Below are positions 11,604 to 25,707 of a DNA stretch of 64,000 nt, piece after piece. The stretch lies in NCBI GenBank assembly GCA_945643635.1, contig CALZFC010000019.1, forward strand, positions 1,384,501-1,448,500, read 5' to 3'. A program made the translations under genes and the position numbers. Below the pieces are notes generated by a model that worked only from the letters and a program-made list of their open reading frames with translations, was not told the DNA's origin and ran no database searches. The DNA is from Allodiplogaster sudhausi. Its lineage: Eukaryota > Nematoda > Chromadorea > Rhabditida > Diplogasteridae. Every line of letters begins with the position of its first letter. The first letter of the stretch is position 1.

Positions 11604-12079
11604 ACTTTGGTTTTTGACCGGCCAAATTTGCCCGACTCTTATAACCTGAAGAGATGAGGGACCATTTAAAAGGAGATTTTGAATAAATACCGTCACTTTT
11701 ACAGAAATTTTTCCCCCTGACCCCCCTTTTTTTTTACCCTGAACCTATTATCTGAGCGGCGGTTTGTTTGGATATGCTTATTTTTAGAAAAAAAAATTTT
11801 TTTTTACTACCCCACCCTGATTTTCGAGCCCATTTTGGGTTTACCCCACCCTACTTTTCCGAGCCATGCATGCACCCTTTTCTTCCCTGTTTCTTTTTCT
11901 TGAAAGCTTGGAATCACTGGCAGATTAGCTAAGTGTTGGCTCCTTTTCTTTAGTTGTCGTCGTTGATTGCTTCGTTCGCTTCTCATCACTGGAATCAAGG
12001 ACACCAAAATGGTGAGAACGGGCAAGCAGGAGATGTCAAAAGTGCGGCCAGTGTCACCCCCCTGGAAGTCGACTCGAAG

Positions 12080-15000
12080 ATGAATGCCGACAAGGCTACT
12101 GCTAAAAGTCAATCAGTAAGTGTTCCTGTTTTCATTATCAGCAACAAGTCCGGCGAGGGGGGGGGACAGTACAAGAACAACCTACGGTAAACTTTCTTTA
12201 GGGCAGTTTTGTTTCAGGCTAAACGACCTGCTCCTACAGAGAATGGCTCAAGTTCTCACGATCAGCCTCCTGCTAAGAAGGCTAAAGTGAGAAATTTTCG
12301 TATTGGGGACTGCTCATGCTGGCGATTTTGTGTAGACATGTAAAAGTAATTAATTAAGGGAACGACAAACGTCGTGGAGAAGGAAGATCCTGATGTTCTT
12401 CTTCTCAGCAGTGACGAGGATGTGAGTATTCACACTTTCTAGTATCTTGGAATTGATACCGATTGTTGTGCTTGTTTTATCAACGAAGGATACTTATTCA
12501 GTGAAGAATGCAATGTTTCTTAGGACAATGATGAATGCGAATATCTGGGTGAGCAGCCTGCAGTGGCCAGTTCTCTAAGCGATTGTGTCATCATAGGCGA
12601 GATGAGTCCTGTCACTTCTAACGAGGTAGAGCGTTGTCTGCAGCAAATCCTTGTCTTGCAACTCTATGAATAGGACGCCGAATTGCTTAACTTAGTATGA
12701 AATTTGTTTCTAAAGGTCAATTTCCGTGTCTTCTTGAGTAATTCAGAAATCTTGGCTTTTTTTACACACGAATGCAAGAATATTCAGCCACCACGGCGTA
12801 TTCTTCCCGCAGAGAACACTTCCGAGCCGGCTCCGAAGAAGCAGAAGCCCACCGCAACAGTGGCGCCGGGTTTGTCACTGAATTGCCGTATGAATTGTAT
12901 GCGAGAAGTGTAGTTGTCATCTCTGCAGTCTTGTTCTCGAAAGAGGGAATTGCATTTGCAGGACGGAGCGCTGCCCGCGCGACAGCCACTCCGACCCTGT
13001 TGAATGGACTGAAACCTGACTACGAAGCAACTCTGCTGGGAGTCACCGCCACCCCGCAAGCAGCCACCTCTGTTCTTATCATCAGGGGATATCGGGAGAA
13101 GTTGGCTTTACAATATCAAGTACTTTTCCAGCTCAGGAAACCTTGACCTTGTAGGCACCGTGAAGCATTTGAAGTTTTTAACGAACTGATCTGGACGCAC
13201 TATCGTAACAATTCACAGGTTTGGAAGACAAATCTTTTCTCAGAAGATGAAGCCTTTTTATTCAGAATGACGAGGTGTATAACTGGAAAATGGGCGTGCG
13301 CCAAGAGCTTCTCACCATTGCACGGCGGGTTCGATTCTTTCATTGGCACTTCTTCATATTCTATCCTCTCTCTTTGCTCTGATGCCATATCTCTCTCTCT
13401 CTCTCTCTCTCTCGTCTTTTTTCTCCAGGTGCTTGGGCAGAGAGTGGAGATATACGCAGTTGGCTCGACAGTGAATGGCTGCGGCAGCTACAACTCTGAC
13501 ATGGATGTCTGCCTGGTTGTCTACAGCGAACGCGGAGAGATTGTCGAGAGCCGACCGTAAGCGCCCTTTGGTCCTAGCCAAGATGACTCTGTTATAGTCG
13601 ATCAGTTGAATTGACAACTTCCTGCTATCGATATATCGTGTTTTGATGTAATTTGGTGCAGCTTATTCTTCGACATCCTTCACATTTCCTTTTCACTGCG
13701 AAAAGCTTTGATTTTCTCCGCCGAAAACTTGTAGAATATCGATTATTAAACTGTCCGTGGTTTTCTGTACTCTTGGCTTAATTAATTCTTCTTTAATGAA
13801 AAGCAGTTAAAGATTCCCTTTACTTAAGGAAGGCGATGAAGGTGCTGCATAAAATGGTCTTCCACATGCAACAAGAAATGCGTCGTCGCCATCTCATCAA
13901 GTCGTGTGAGTTGATCCACGCAAAGGTACGCTGAGATTCTCATTTCTATCCACTGCTTCCCCATCTGTGATCTCGATCCCTGTTCCCCCGACCATTCACA
14001 GGTTCCCATCATCAAGCTTGAGACCTTGCCGCCCTTTGAACTCGAGGTGGACCTCAACTGCAATAACATTGCCGGTGTCTACAATTCACATCTCATTCAC
14101 TATTATGCTAGGTTGGCCAGCTTGTTCAGAATGCTCAGTAATAAAGTGGATATCATGGTGTCTGGCAATTTGAGGGTTTAATTAGGTAAATATGCGTGAA
14201 TGTAATGTGTAATAGAATAAAATATAGTTGTGTTGAAGGTTGGATGACCGTTTCCCTGCTCTTTGTCTTCTCGTCAAGCACTGGGCGATAAAAGCGGGCA
14301 TTAATGATGCAATGACTGGGACCTTTAACAGGTTGCGCGAAATGAGGAAATCAGACATCACATTTTGCTCTTTTCCAGTTACTCGCTTATTCTCCTGATG
14401 CTCCATTTTCTCCAATGCGGAGTGAAACCAGCTGTTCTTCCTAACCTACAGTACCTTTATGAGAGGAAGTCAGTTTGGAGTTCTTCTACTGCAACGAGAT
14501 CTGTCATTGAGAAGGGGAGGGAAGGGAACATAAGATCCTTGTTCAGGTTCTCAAATCAACCAGCGCTTCATGAATTGTCACTCTTTGTCGACTTGGAACC
14601 CCCTCTCCCCAGTTTGTATTTTTATGTTTACACTTCTTTCTCATGCCCACTGAACTTTTTTTCGAATGCTATCGATATGCAATTAACCATGTTAATGGCC
14701 CTTAAATGTTCATGTTGTTTGTCTAAAGATGAACATTCTTTGATCCAGAGGTTAATTTTTCCCTTTTCTTAAGTGCGCCCCTTGAACGAGCAAACAGTGG
14801 GAGAATTGCTCATCGGATTCTTCGATTACTACGCCGGCTTCGACTTTAAACGCTACGCCATTTCAGTGAGGAAGGGACGAGTTTACGAGAGGTGATTAAT
14901 TAATGAAAAGTTGTCGTTTTATAATGTTGTATTGTAGTGCTACAGTATGCAATGCTTGTTGTCCATTCAGGAGTTCTCTTCCTTCCGAAGCGTCCAAGTT

Positions 15001-15470
15001 CGAGTTGTTCATTGAAGAGCCCTTCGATGGCTGCAACACCGCGAGATGTGTCACCCGGAAAGAGAAGATGGCACTGATCCAGTACGCATTCAGGTGCATT
15101 CTCAGTTTATTCTTGTCTTTTGGACAATCACCCTACAGTATTTAAAAGAAACGGTCGTATTGTTGCCTTTTAAATGAAGAATCCAGGCATTTGGACTAGT
15201 ATTATTCATTTCATATTCACAACTACATCGTAAAATGGGAGTATTGACGATAATTTAAAGTTTGTTTGGGATATGACAGAACAACGGAGTAAGCAGAAAA
15301 TTTGCTCCAACAACTATGGATTATTCCATCCAAGCATTATTTACCTCAGTTTTGTTATAGATAGATAAAGATGTTATGTGCAGAGGACCTGGAAGTTGTT
15401 TAGGGAGGCGAAAACGGCATTCGAAGGAGCGAAGGAGCCGAGATTGGAAAACATCCGAGTGGCGGTCTGA
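12080..15470 (+). CDS. TENT3: GLD-2-like poly(A) polymerase, catalytic residues intact
   Basis: Predicted cytoplasmic noncanonical poly(A) polymerase, the family that lengthens mRNA tails in the germ line. The short N-terminal region holds a KKAK basic patch and acidic SUMO-interaction-like stretches (DPDVLLLSSDED, SDCVIIGEM). The palm is complete: GSTVNGCGSYNSDMDVCLVV (13429 exon) with both metal-binding aspartates, and FELEVDLNCNNIAGVYN (14001 exon) with the third. Then follow HWAIKAGINDAMTGTF, LMLHFLQCGVKPAVLPNLQ, the PAP-associated GELLIGFFDYYAGFDF and IEEPFDGCNTARCV. The last exon starts at 15389 via acceptor GTGCAGAG and ends at the TGA closing 15470. The start at 12080 is the first in-frame ATG; an upstream frame is open to 11954. 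The total of about 510 residues matches vertebrate GLD2 size. Confidence 0.85.
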
Positions 15471-15923
15471 GAAGGATTGCCATTCCTTGCATTTCTACCA
15501 CAGAAAAGCGGGTGATAGAGACACTATAGAATTTATGTTCTCATGTCTTCTTCTTGTTAGATTCACACCAGGAAGTGGGCTTGCAAGTTTGTAAAAGGTA
15601 GTAGTTTGTGTTGTTTATCTACCAATTGATTAAAAATTCGGCTTAGTTGCCAGATGTCCTATTCATTGATTGTAAGTCTCAATTCTAATTATGATACTCG
15701 GTTAAACTAGAATTTGCTAGGGAATGTCCAATTTTATGCCCCTATCCGCCCTCTCACCCACCCTTTGTTGGAATATTTCTAGGTAGAACTCATTTGTTAC
15801 TTTGTTGATTTAATGTTCGCTTTATAAAGGCGTAAAATACTTCCGTTAATGCCATAATCTCCCGGTTTTTAATCCGATTCATTACTTTTACTCTTTCATC
15901 TCCGAAGTTGTCATCGCTGGATC
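15471..15923. other. Intergenic, TENT3-TENT4
   Basis: About 450 bp between genes on the same strand, with no recognisable exon or element. Confidence 0.5.
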
Positions 15924-18900
15924 ATGGCTGATCTTAGAATGGAATCATCGGAAGTGAAAGTAGAAGCGGAGAAAGAGGAGTCTGGCGGAGCACCCGATGT
16001 CATTCCTTCTTCGGCACAACCTTTTGCCGAGGTTCTTTTCGTTTATGTGTAGATTATTTGATTATATTGATTTGCTATGTTTGTGACCGTCATCCATCAT
16101 AAAGGTGACTTTTATAGCGCCAACCGGAGTGCAGTGAGCCTCCAGTGCAGGCAGCACGAACTCAGTCACAAGTAGAGACTCGTGCCAACTCTCAACCTTC
16201 CACATCCGGACACTCTCTTCATACGCCACTCTTTCAGTTCCCTCCACATCCCATTCCCCCTCCTCAACCCTTCTTCCCCTTTATGCCTCCATTCTTCCCT
16301 CAATTCCCTCCCTTTCTCCCTCCTCCTTTCCAACCCGCTCCAGTTCCTCCTCCTGCCTATGAAGTGCCCGTCCAGCAGTCTCCCTTCACTGTGCCTCCCC
16401 CTGAGCGGGGTCCGACTCCCCCCGTCAGTCTTATTCTTCCGCCGACTTCCATTGCTGAGAGTGCGTCTGGCTCCCGACTGGCGGCAGCAGTCCGCGAGGG
16501 AGCGAAGGCCAAGGAGATTCTGAATCGGACGGCCAATTTCTTGAATTCTCAGCTGGTCCAAAAGGAGTACATCGGTCAGACGATCTCTCTTGTTGTACTA
16601 CAAATGATCATTGAAATTAAATTGGCCCTGGTTTAAAACCAAATTGTCTGCAGAGAACATACAACGAGTGGCTGTTGCATACCTAGACGCTGACGGCCTC
16701 AAGGAGCATCGTTGCATTGTGCCACTTTCGATTGGAATAGAGTACGAGACCTTTCCTTGCTTATTGTTGAAATGTTCTTCGCAAGGGAATATGCTTGAGG
16801 GAAGCTGAACTGATCTCTTGTCGAGACTTGTTGCTTCTTTTGGCGAGGTGTGGGCGGCTTTTCGGAATGGAGGAGTTGCTGGCTCAGGTGGGTCCTTCGA
16901 AGAACGACGAATCTCCTCAGAATGCTTTTGTATTTGAATGAGTTGCAGATATGCTCGAAGAACACGGAAGACGGTGTGATCCTCACACAAACAGCGCAGT
17001 CCTTGGCTCCTCTTCTCTCTGACTTCATCTACGAAAACCAGGAGACTCCACCGGGCGAACAGGTATCAAATAAGTGTATTCTTGTCGATAAAAAGATGTA
17101 TCGATAACTGGTAACTCTTCTTGCTTTGAGAAGCGAAAGCAAGCTCAAGAAGCGATCGATTATCTGCTTTCGTGCACTAAGGTTCTGGATAAGTCTTTAT
17201 TGTTTGAAAGATTATTTTCCTACTTGTGTAATTTTTGAAATTGTTAATGAGGTCGATTGAAGGCTACTTCGGTTTCTTCTTCCGCGACTGCTTCTTCTCC
17301 TGCACCCGTGCTGGAGTCAGAGACAGTGGCGACTCCTCCTTCCATTGTCACGAACTCGGAAACACAGACACCGGCAAGTGGAGAGGCTGCCGAAAAGAGG
17401 TGAGAAGATGGTTCCGGCTGCAGGATTTGATTTGCCAAGGATTTTTTTTGTGCCAACTTTATTATCATCCATGAGAGGTTGTGAATTAAAGGTTTTCAGC
17501 GACCAGAGTGACTTGAAAGAGAGTGACGAAGTGGTCATCGTAGAAGTGAAGGCAGGAGAGCAGAGGAGGAGCAGAGATCAAGGCACTATGACATCTCCAC
17601 CACCAGAGGGAGAAGATGAACCAGCCAATGAGAAGAAGAAAAGAACAACCGCAACACTTGGCAGGTTCTTAATGCTTTTCACTTCTGCACAGAGTTTACT
17701 TCAAGAGGCTACGTCTACTTAAAATGCTTTTTGTATACTAGATTTAGTGGCCTTCCTGATTTAGCGAGCCATCAACTGATGATGACGAAGAAGTTGTTGT
17801 TGTCTCCGAAAGTGCAGGAAGAGCCGAAGAAGGAACTGACGAGACGAGGAACAGCCCTAGGAAACCTTCAAATGAACTGTCTTCCCAGGTATTTGGAAAC
17901 TACTCTAAAATAACGCAGTGTAAGCTAGGTGTTTTTGGAACAGTATTGAGAACGTATGAAAGACAGGAAGATAGTGAGAGAAAGATAGAGGTAAAAGGTG
18001 GAGAATTGAATGACCTGGTCCAGGATCAACTACATTTCTATTCCCCCTCTCTTAAAGAGTGCCTGTATTCATTTATTAGAGCTCCCTTCCCAATTCACTT
18101 TTCCATTAAAAGTACCCTTTTTTGTTTCAGGTTGCCGCAAGGAGCAACACTAATAAGAGGATGTCTAGAGTGGTGGAGGAGATAACTCTGTCTGACGATG
18201 AGGAGGGAGGATGTAAAGAAGTCGATGAAGAAGTCACTATTGTTGCTTCTGAGAATCTCCGCCCTAGTGGGCCTGGCGCTGGGGTTGGTTTGCACTATAT
18301 GGGTTCTTCTTTTTGTCAAAGATATCATTGGTTAGTTGAGTAGCTTAAATTTCTTGTCTGCTCCCCTCTTCGATCGATTGGCTGTGAGTCTTTTATATTT
18401 TGGATGTTACGTCATTTTGTTTATTACTGAAGAGCACTCGAAAGGAATCAGCGGATTGTTGTCCTTCAAAACCAAAGAAAATCCGACTGAGCTCGTTCTC
18501 TGACCCTAAATCTCCCATGGAAGGTCAGTGGTTACTTATTGTTAGTCGATTTCCATGTCTGTTTGTTTCCTTCAACAATAAATTGTGTCCTTATTATTTG
18601 TAATATTTGAAACGGAAACTGTTTTTTTTTAACTTTGGAAGTTGCTTTCTGAAGGAAATTGGATGCGCCTTCACGAAAGAGGAATTACAACAGTTTGGTC
18701 ACAAGATACTGTGCTTGGCGATTGGGAGGTGAAGAATGCGAACTGGCTACGGAAGACCACTTATGCTATTTACAAAAGGGTTCAAGAATGCATTCAAGTT
18801 AGCTTTTGTGGAATTCATTGAGCTTTTTTGCTGATTTGCTTCTGCTTGTTGCAAAATGCTGACAATGAGTTTAACCGTCCATTGCAGACCAATGAGTTGT

Positions 18901-20702
18901 ACCAGCAGAAGATGAGAACTCGCAAAGTTATTATTGAACTCTTGCGGGACAAGGTTTCTTTTCTTCGATGTTCGATTGAATTGCATTTTTAAATAATTAT
19001 ACAGCCTCCCTTTCGTCTAATATCTCCCCGAACAGTATTCATTAGCACATGATGCATCTTACTACTTTTCCTTGACACATACGCTCACTCTCTCCCTCTC
19101 TCTTTTTCCTTGTCTCTCTCCTCTCTCTCTCTCTCCCTGCTATTTTACAGCTCTTGGATCCTCTTGGTGGGAATATCTCAATCATTGGCTCTTCTCTGTG
19201 TGAGTGTGCTTCCTCCTCTTCTGGCATTGATCTCTGCGCTGTTTTCGATATCCGCAATAAACGAATCAACGGAGACAAGCAAAGGTTAATAAATCAATAA
19301 AATATTGTCAGGTAGCATTTTAAAGCTTTATTTCCTTTTCTTCCAGCTTCTTCGCTCAAGATTCCGCGAAGCTCCTGGGAAGTACGAATGGATTTTCTGA
19401 AGTTGCACGACTGGGGAATAAGGTTTCTTTTCGCATTGAATTTTCGTTGGGACCGAGCATATTTCTTATTGTTTGTTATTCCCACTGTCTCCTATACCTG
19501 CCCGTTTTGGTTCATTAGTTGACTCTCTCTGTATATCATGTTCCTTCTCTCTCTTATTCTCTTACGCTCACTCTCTCTCTCTCTCTCAATCTTTCTCTCT
19601 CCATTCCTCTCTTTCTTTACAGGTGACTTGTTCGTTCGAAGTGAAGAATAAGGATGGCAAGACCCAGAAGATTCCTGTCTTGCTCACAGTAAACTACTTC
19701 TCTGCCCAAGCATTCGCGTTTATCCAAAACAGCTATTGTTTGTAAGTGCCCTTCGTTTAATAAGTGTTTTTTTTTCTTTGCGAAAAGTATCGAAGAATTA
19801 TTGTAAGAGTAGGCCAGATTTGGAGGTGGCATTCTTTTAGGGTGGACAGACGCTTTGGATACTTGTGCGTCTGGCTCAAGCAGTGGTGTGCAAGGAATCT
19901 CGAGAAGACTGCCGGTGCATTGAACAGGTAGGTAATCAATTGAATTCTGGCATTTCGTGGTCATTTCTGTTATGCTGTCTGATCTTTTTCATTCAGCTTC
20001 ACGCTGACTTCACTTCTCCTGCACTTCCTCCAATGCGGAGTGAATCCCCCCATCCTCCCTTCTCTTCACATTCTTTACCCTGAACGTTTTGGCTCCTCTG
20101 CTCGTGATGCCGACTTTGCGAACAGGCCGTACAACGAAAAGTTCGTCCCGCCGCTTCCGAGTTAGCTATTTTCTGACACTTACACATCCGGCATCCTATT
20201 TATCTAATTACTTCAGAAGCCGAGAATAACCAAGATCTTGGATCACTTTTGTTGGGATTTTTCACCTACTTTGCGCTGTTTGACTACGCGAGATGGGGTA
20301 TATCAATCAAGGATGGCATGCTGGTCGACAGGTACTTGGAATAAGTTTTCTCTTTTGCATCTAAAAAAACCCATTAAATTCAGAACGGATAGAGTGATTA
20401 AGTCTAAAGTTGTGTTGATATTGGGAAAAGGTGATATGATTAGGAAGTTCTGTGGCCAAGTCGCCGCCGAGCTCTACATTGTACATCCATTCGACGGATC
20501 ACCAGCTTCAGGGTTCCCTCTTTTCCTTTTTCCACTCTTGTATTTGAAAGAGGTAATGTGGTAACTATTGCTTGTTTTGGCAGAAATGCAGAAATAGTCG
20601 ACGGAATTATTCTCCTCTTTCAGCCAAGTCCGACTCCAGCAATTCGTTCCGGACTTCAAGAGGGCTGCAGAAAGCATGCTCAATCGCTCTTTCGATGGTT
20701 AG
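15924..20702 (+). CDS. TENT4: poly(A)-polymerase-fold protein with degenerate active site
   Basis: About 21 exons join in phase to roughly 900 residues. Order: acidic start (MADLRMESSEVKVEAEKEES); a Pro/Phe-rich tract (16,208-16,400, e.g. PPHPIPPPQPFFPFMPPFF); two helical exons (SCRDLLLLLARCGRLFGMEELL at 16,800) related to the N-terminal modules of TENT5-7; Ser/acidic linkers with SUMO-interaction-like runs (DEVVIVEV, EEVVVVSES, EEITLSDDEE); a W-rich module (RLHERGITTVWSQ); then the polymerase fold. The palm reads GSSLCECASSSSGIDLCAVF: the first catalytic Asp of D-x-D is Gly. The third Asp site reads PVLLTVNYFS and has none. The central (LLLHFLQCGVNPPILPSL) and PAP-associated (GSLLLGFFTYFALFDY) helices remain, but NTAR is replaced (VHPFDGSPASG). 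Exons and stop are clean, so it looks like a maintained pseudoenzyme. Confidence 0.82.
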
Positions 20703-21349
20703 GCGCTTAGGATGATCACATAGTGCGAGATCTCGTTCATTCAAATGTTGCGTTGTTTTTCACTTAGATATATACAATTGTTCTGATTTATTCCACTGCC
20801 AGACTTCTTTTAATACGATGTTTTTTGCACTTGTTATTTCCATGCAATCATTGGAGTTTTTTCTGGCCATTGTGCTACGTTTCGGTGTCTAGAATGGAGA
20901 AGTGGATCAGCATTCGAATGACTTTGGCCTCTATGACTTCCCGGGTACCATGACATGTTGTTTGCAATGGCAACATAAGGATTTTGCTGGTTCGAGTCCC
21001 TAATTCTCCTGTCTCTTCATTGTTTCATTGTACTGTTAATTATGAGAGTCACCGATAAAGTGGGCGAATGCGAATTCGTGTCGGAATTAGATATTGATGA
21101 GCTGTTGTTCGGATGCTTTAAATACCTTTCAGTGTTATCGATTGAATTGATTCCGGGTCGCTGAGAACAGGAATCGAAGTGAACTTGGTCTGCATCATCA
21201 GCCAATTCGATTCGTGCACTTGTAAGAAGTGAATACGGCAACTGCGACACGGTAGCCACTTCTTACGTCATCAATGGCCTAGTGGATTCATGAATCGCCG
21301 TCTCTTCATTTCAGCTTCCATTTATTCGTGTTTTCACACCGCGACGCCG
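20703..21349. other. Intergenic, TENT4-TENT5
   Basis: About 650 bp with no coding exon recognised. An acceptor-like TTCATTTCAG ends near 21,314, 36 bp before the TENT5 start, and could take a spliced leader. Confidence 0.5.
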
Positions 21350-24300
21350 ATGCCTCCTCGTGGTGGGACGAAACGGAAGCTTCCTAATCAAGGCAAGGAG
21401 GGAACGAAGCATCCCAAACATGACAAGGAAGGAAAGAAGCATCCCAAACATGGCAAGCAACAGGCGATGCTTCCCAAACAAGACAAGTTTTGGGCGCATG
21501 GAGCTGAGCTCGGCTTTGAGAAGTAAGCATTTTCCCTTCTTTCTCCTTCATTTGTTAATGATGTGTTGTTGATTAAATGGTTACTTCGGATTTTTGACAG
21601 CAAACCAACTAAGAGGCAACTGCAGTGCATCTCTAAGCTGGTTCGCTGCTTGGCCCGTCTTTCACAACGGAATCTTGTTATTGAATACAAAGGTTGTTCT
21701 TTTCAATACTACATCTCAGCTAATGAGCTGTTTAAGTTGTGGAACAAGGGTTGCACGCGGCTAGTGTGGCCTTCTCTGACCTGCAGACGAACATACTTCC
21801 AGTGAGAAGCGCCATATCCCAGGAGTACGTTTCTTTTCTGTTATAATATAGAGATTTTTCGATAATTAAAAATTGTTATTTCCAAACAAGTGGGATTAGA
21901 TCAGAAATCCAGATGTTTAAGTGTTATGGTTGTAATGTTATAATGAATTGCGATCATTATCGTTTTGAATTCGTGGATTGTTGCAAATTTGAATTGCAGA
22001 GACGCGTTGCTGAATGCTAACTATAAGTTGCTCCGCCTCCTCTGCTCAACCCACGGACTCCTCTCCGCTAATGTCCTTCTTCAGGCGGTTGCGTACGTCA
22101 GTGAATCTGTTTAACCTTAGATATACGTTTAGCATTACACAACGCTAGTCATCTTTTAATTTTTCTCTTATAAAGATAATTTCTAGGCAAAGAATATGGT
22201 CCAAGTTGCTGCTCTAATGGTGCCTGCATTCGACGCCTTTATTCCCTGCTTCAGAGGTTTTGTCGAATGCCCTTTCATGGCTTTCGCTTATAATTCGCAT
22301 TTCGTTGCAGCATTAAACTCAAAGGCTGCGAAATGGAAGACTGAGGTTACCCATTTATGGATTACTTATGTTTATTGCGTCAGTGAATTCCTGTAATTTT
22401 CATATCATGCAAAAATAAAGCATAATGTAGAGCCTTCACGCTCTCTTTAAAATTGCTCGAAAGAATACGGAGAAGGCCATTCTTCAGTACATCGAAAGGT
22501 CTACTGGATCAAGCCATGTCAGTTTCTTTTGCATAGCAATCAGTAATTATTGGTTACTATGCGCAGAAGAGTGATGCTTTCCCCGTTCAGATAACTGACA
22601 TCTGTCTGGAGACGGAAGGCGAGATTAAAAAGGTTATTTTAACTCTAAGATTAAGATGTATCGTTTTGAGATATTGATTTGTATGATTTAGGCAGAGATT
22701 ATAGTAGTCAACTTGCGCCGGCGTGCAAGTGAAGCAGTGGAAGTGGATAAGGCTCCAGAAGAGGACAAGCGAATCATTGCGGCAAGTAAATCTCTTTAGA
22801 TTGTTTTTCATTCAGGGACGATTTTATTTGGAATTTTTGACAACGGAAGATAATTTTTGAAGAAAAGAAAGCAATATGGCGACAAATAAATGCGTTATAA
22901 TTGAGTGATCTGTTTTCTTTAAGAAGCCGAAGGTGAAAGTATTTGCCTCATCTTCATCTTCCTCTTCAAGTGACGACGATGACGACATTCAAGTCATTTC
23001 GCCTCCGTTGAAGCCAAAGGTTTTTGAAGAGTTTGTGGTATTCTGCTTCATGTTCTTCTGTTTGGAGAGAAGAGAAAACTACTGTGAAACCTTAAGGTCG
23101 AAGTTCGACTTAGCGACTCATCTGAATCAGATAAGGAGACTGAAATCAAGAATGTGGTCCAGAAGAAGAAGGAAAAGGAGAAGGCTACCGGGGAGAGGAG
23201 AGGGGATGAGAAACAGACAGAAAAGCAGGTGAAGACAGAGAAGACTGAAGAGGGGATTGAGGAGGGACTGCCGATAAAGAAGAGAAAACAGCACGAGAAA
23301 GAAGAAGCGAGTGACTCGCCGAGGAAGCGGAGCGGAGAACACAATGTTGGGCGTTGTTTTTTCCCCTAAATAGACTTCCTCATTAATATCAATTAAAACG
23401 GTGTTAATAAGAAAGTGTATACATATTTTCTTAAGTTTACTGTTATAGAACACTTCAATCTATTATACTTTCCAGATCAAGACTGAACCAATGTCGCCTT
23501 CTTCTGAGGGAAAGAAATCGACAAAGAAAGTTGTCGCGGTAAGGCTTGACGATTATTAAGATGATCTACTTTAAAAACGTTCTGATTTTGGGTTGTGAAT
23601 GAAATGTTATCAGAGGCCGAGATCTGATGAAAGTTCAGCTGATGACGAAGATTCATCCATGTCGAAAACTCATACTCCGAAGAAAAAGGTAAAAACTCTT
23701 TTTCAGATAGATTTATTCCGTATTATTTGAAGTAGATGTTGCTTTAAGAAGAAGAAGGCAAATGATTCGCCGTCGTCTTCTCCGAGCAAGTCTGAGAACG
23801 GGCCATCGGTTATGAAGGTTTAGTGAAAGGAAATCTATTTCGGAAGATTCTATCGAAGAACAATTCAGAACACGACAGAGCGAATGTCTCCGGCCGAAAG
23901 GGCTACAACTTCAGAGCGAACTGCTCCCACTCCTCCGCATGGAACGATGATAGTTGGACGAATAGCTCGGACTCCGTTTGATGATGGTATGCTCAAAAGC
24001 TATTCAAATGAACATTCACATCCTTCAGAAGTGTTCAAAGTGTGCATGTTACTCTCTTTGCAGAGTCCCGCTGGCGGTTTGTCCGTTCGCACGGAGTTGT
24101 TTCCGTGTGGTGGAGAGAAGAAAAGGCAGCCGAGTGGGAGAAGGAACACACAGAGGAAATGGAGCAGTTCTCCGCTCTCATCCATGACCACTTCCTCAAC
24201 AATGTCCAGGTACTATTAAGGAGTCCTTTAGATTCTTCGCTGGGAGGTCGATTTATAAACACAACGAATGGCTAGGAAGTTGGGTAGCAAGATCAAATTG

Positions 24301-24379
24301 CTGCTAATGCCTTTGGTATATAATCTTTCAAAGACAAATTGTATACACTATAAGCCACTAGCAATTGGAAAAGAGAGAA

Positions 24380-24419
<40 letters not shown>

Positions 24420-25652
24420 GGAGTGTGTAAGAGGATATACCTAGCTACAGTCTTCTTTATGAATGAATGATTCCTTCAGGGGAAAACAGAGTACGACAGG
24501 AAGCTTCAGGTGCTCAATCTACTTACGAATGCAGCCAAATCGGTATTCTGCTATCTTTTCTTAGAAAATTTTTGTGGATTTTATTCACTAGAAAGGGGCT
24601 ATCATTTGAACGAGCTTTCACATTAAACAGAATAATCAAGGTGCTGGAAGAATTCGGCGTTTCGTTCCGAATCGTTGGGTCAACGTGTTCTTTTCTCTCC
24701 GCTTTCAACTCTGATCTCAACCTTTGTCTCATGCATCCTACGGATGAACTTGACTGCACCCTTTCAAGGTTGTGATTCAATCCAATCAGGATGTTTATAT
24801 TCGTTGCACATTCCTGTGAAATGTACCATTGATCTTTGGCATACTTGTTTACATTTGATGGTAAATCCGTTTCAGGAGGATTTTCCCGAAATTGGCGAAT
24901 GCGTTAATGCTTGTTCCTGAACTGACACTCACTGCGAAATTGCCACTCAACGTTATTCTGCTACAAGATTCCTTTGGGAAATATTTGAGCCCTTGTTTCA
25001 GCTCGAATATTCGGCACTTCTTCCCGGCTCCGAAACACCGATTGTAGTGAAAATCTCCTTTTTTCACGTTGCTCGTTTTGGCCAACTTATGACGCTTTAC
25101 GAGAAGTTTGTGTTTTCTTCTTTTACAATTTGGAATCCAAATAACTGCGAAATAAGTGGATGGATTCCTTTGCTATTATTGTTTTTGTTATGCAAAACAC
25201 GAGAATAATTTAATATCAAGCAATCCCTCAAACATTGAGTTTATGGCGGAAAATGGCATGAATTTAGAGTGGACGATCGTCTTGCTCCTCTGTGTCTTTT
25301 TCTCAAGCACTGGACTTTACAGAAGGACTTTAAAATTGACCGCTTCAGATCGATTAACAGGTTCAGAATCTTTAATTTAGGATGTATTACTTGTGAGACC
25401 ATATTAGGTCTATTTTTGATGGATATACTTGGCCCTTCTAGTTACCTGATGACATCCCTCCTCATCCACTTCCTCCAGTGCGGAGTCTCTCCACCAGTCT
25501 TGCCTTGTCTCCACGAACTGTACCCGGACGAGCTGGCAAAGGACAAGATTCTCGAGTTGGATCCAATGACTCCGTTCGATCCTCCGCTGCCTGGTTAGCT
25601 AGGACTCTCGTCTATTTCTGTATTAGTTCTTTTTCTACTCTCTCCCCCTCTT

Positions 25653-25707
<55 letters not shown>

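Noticed and set aside
20920..21030. tRNA-like T-arm GGTTCGAGTCC
   Set aside because: The flanking bases do not form a T stem or an acceptor stem, and no cloverleaf could be drawn.
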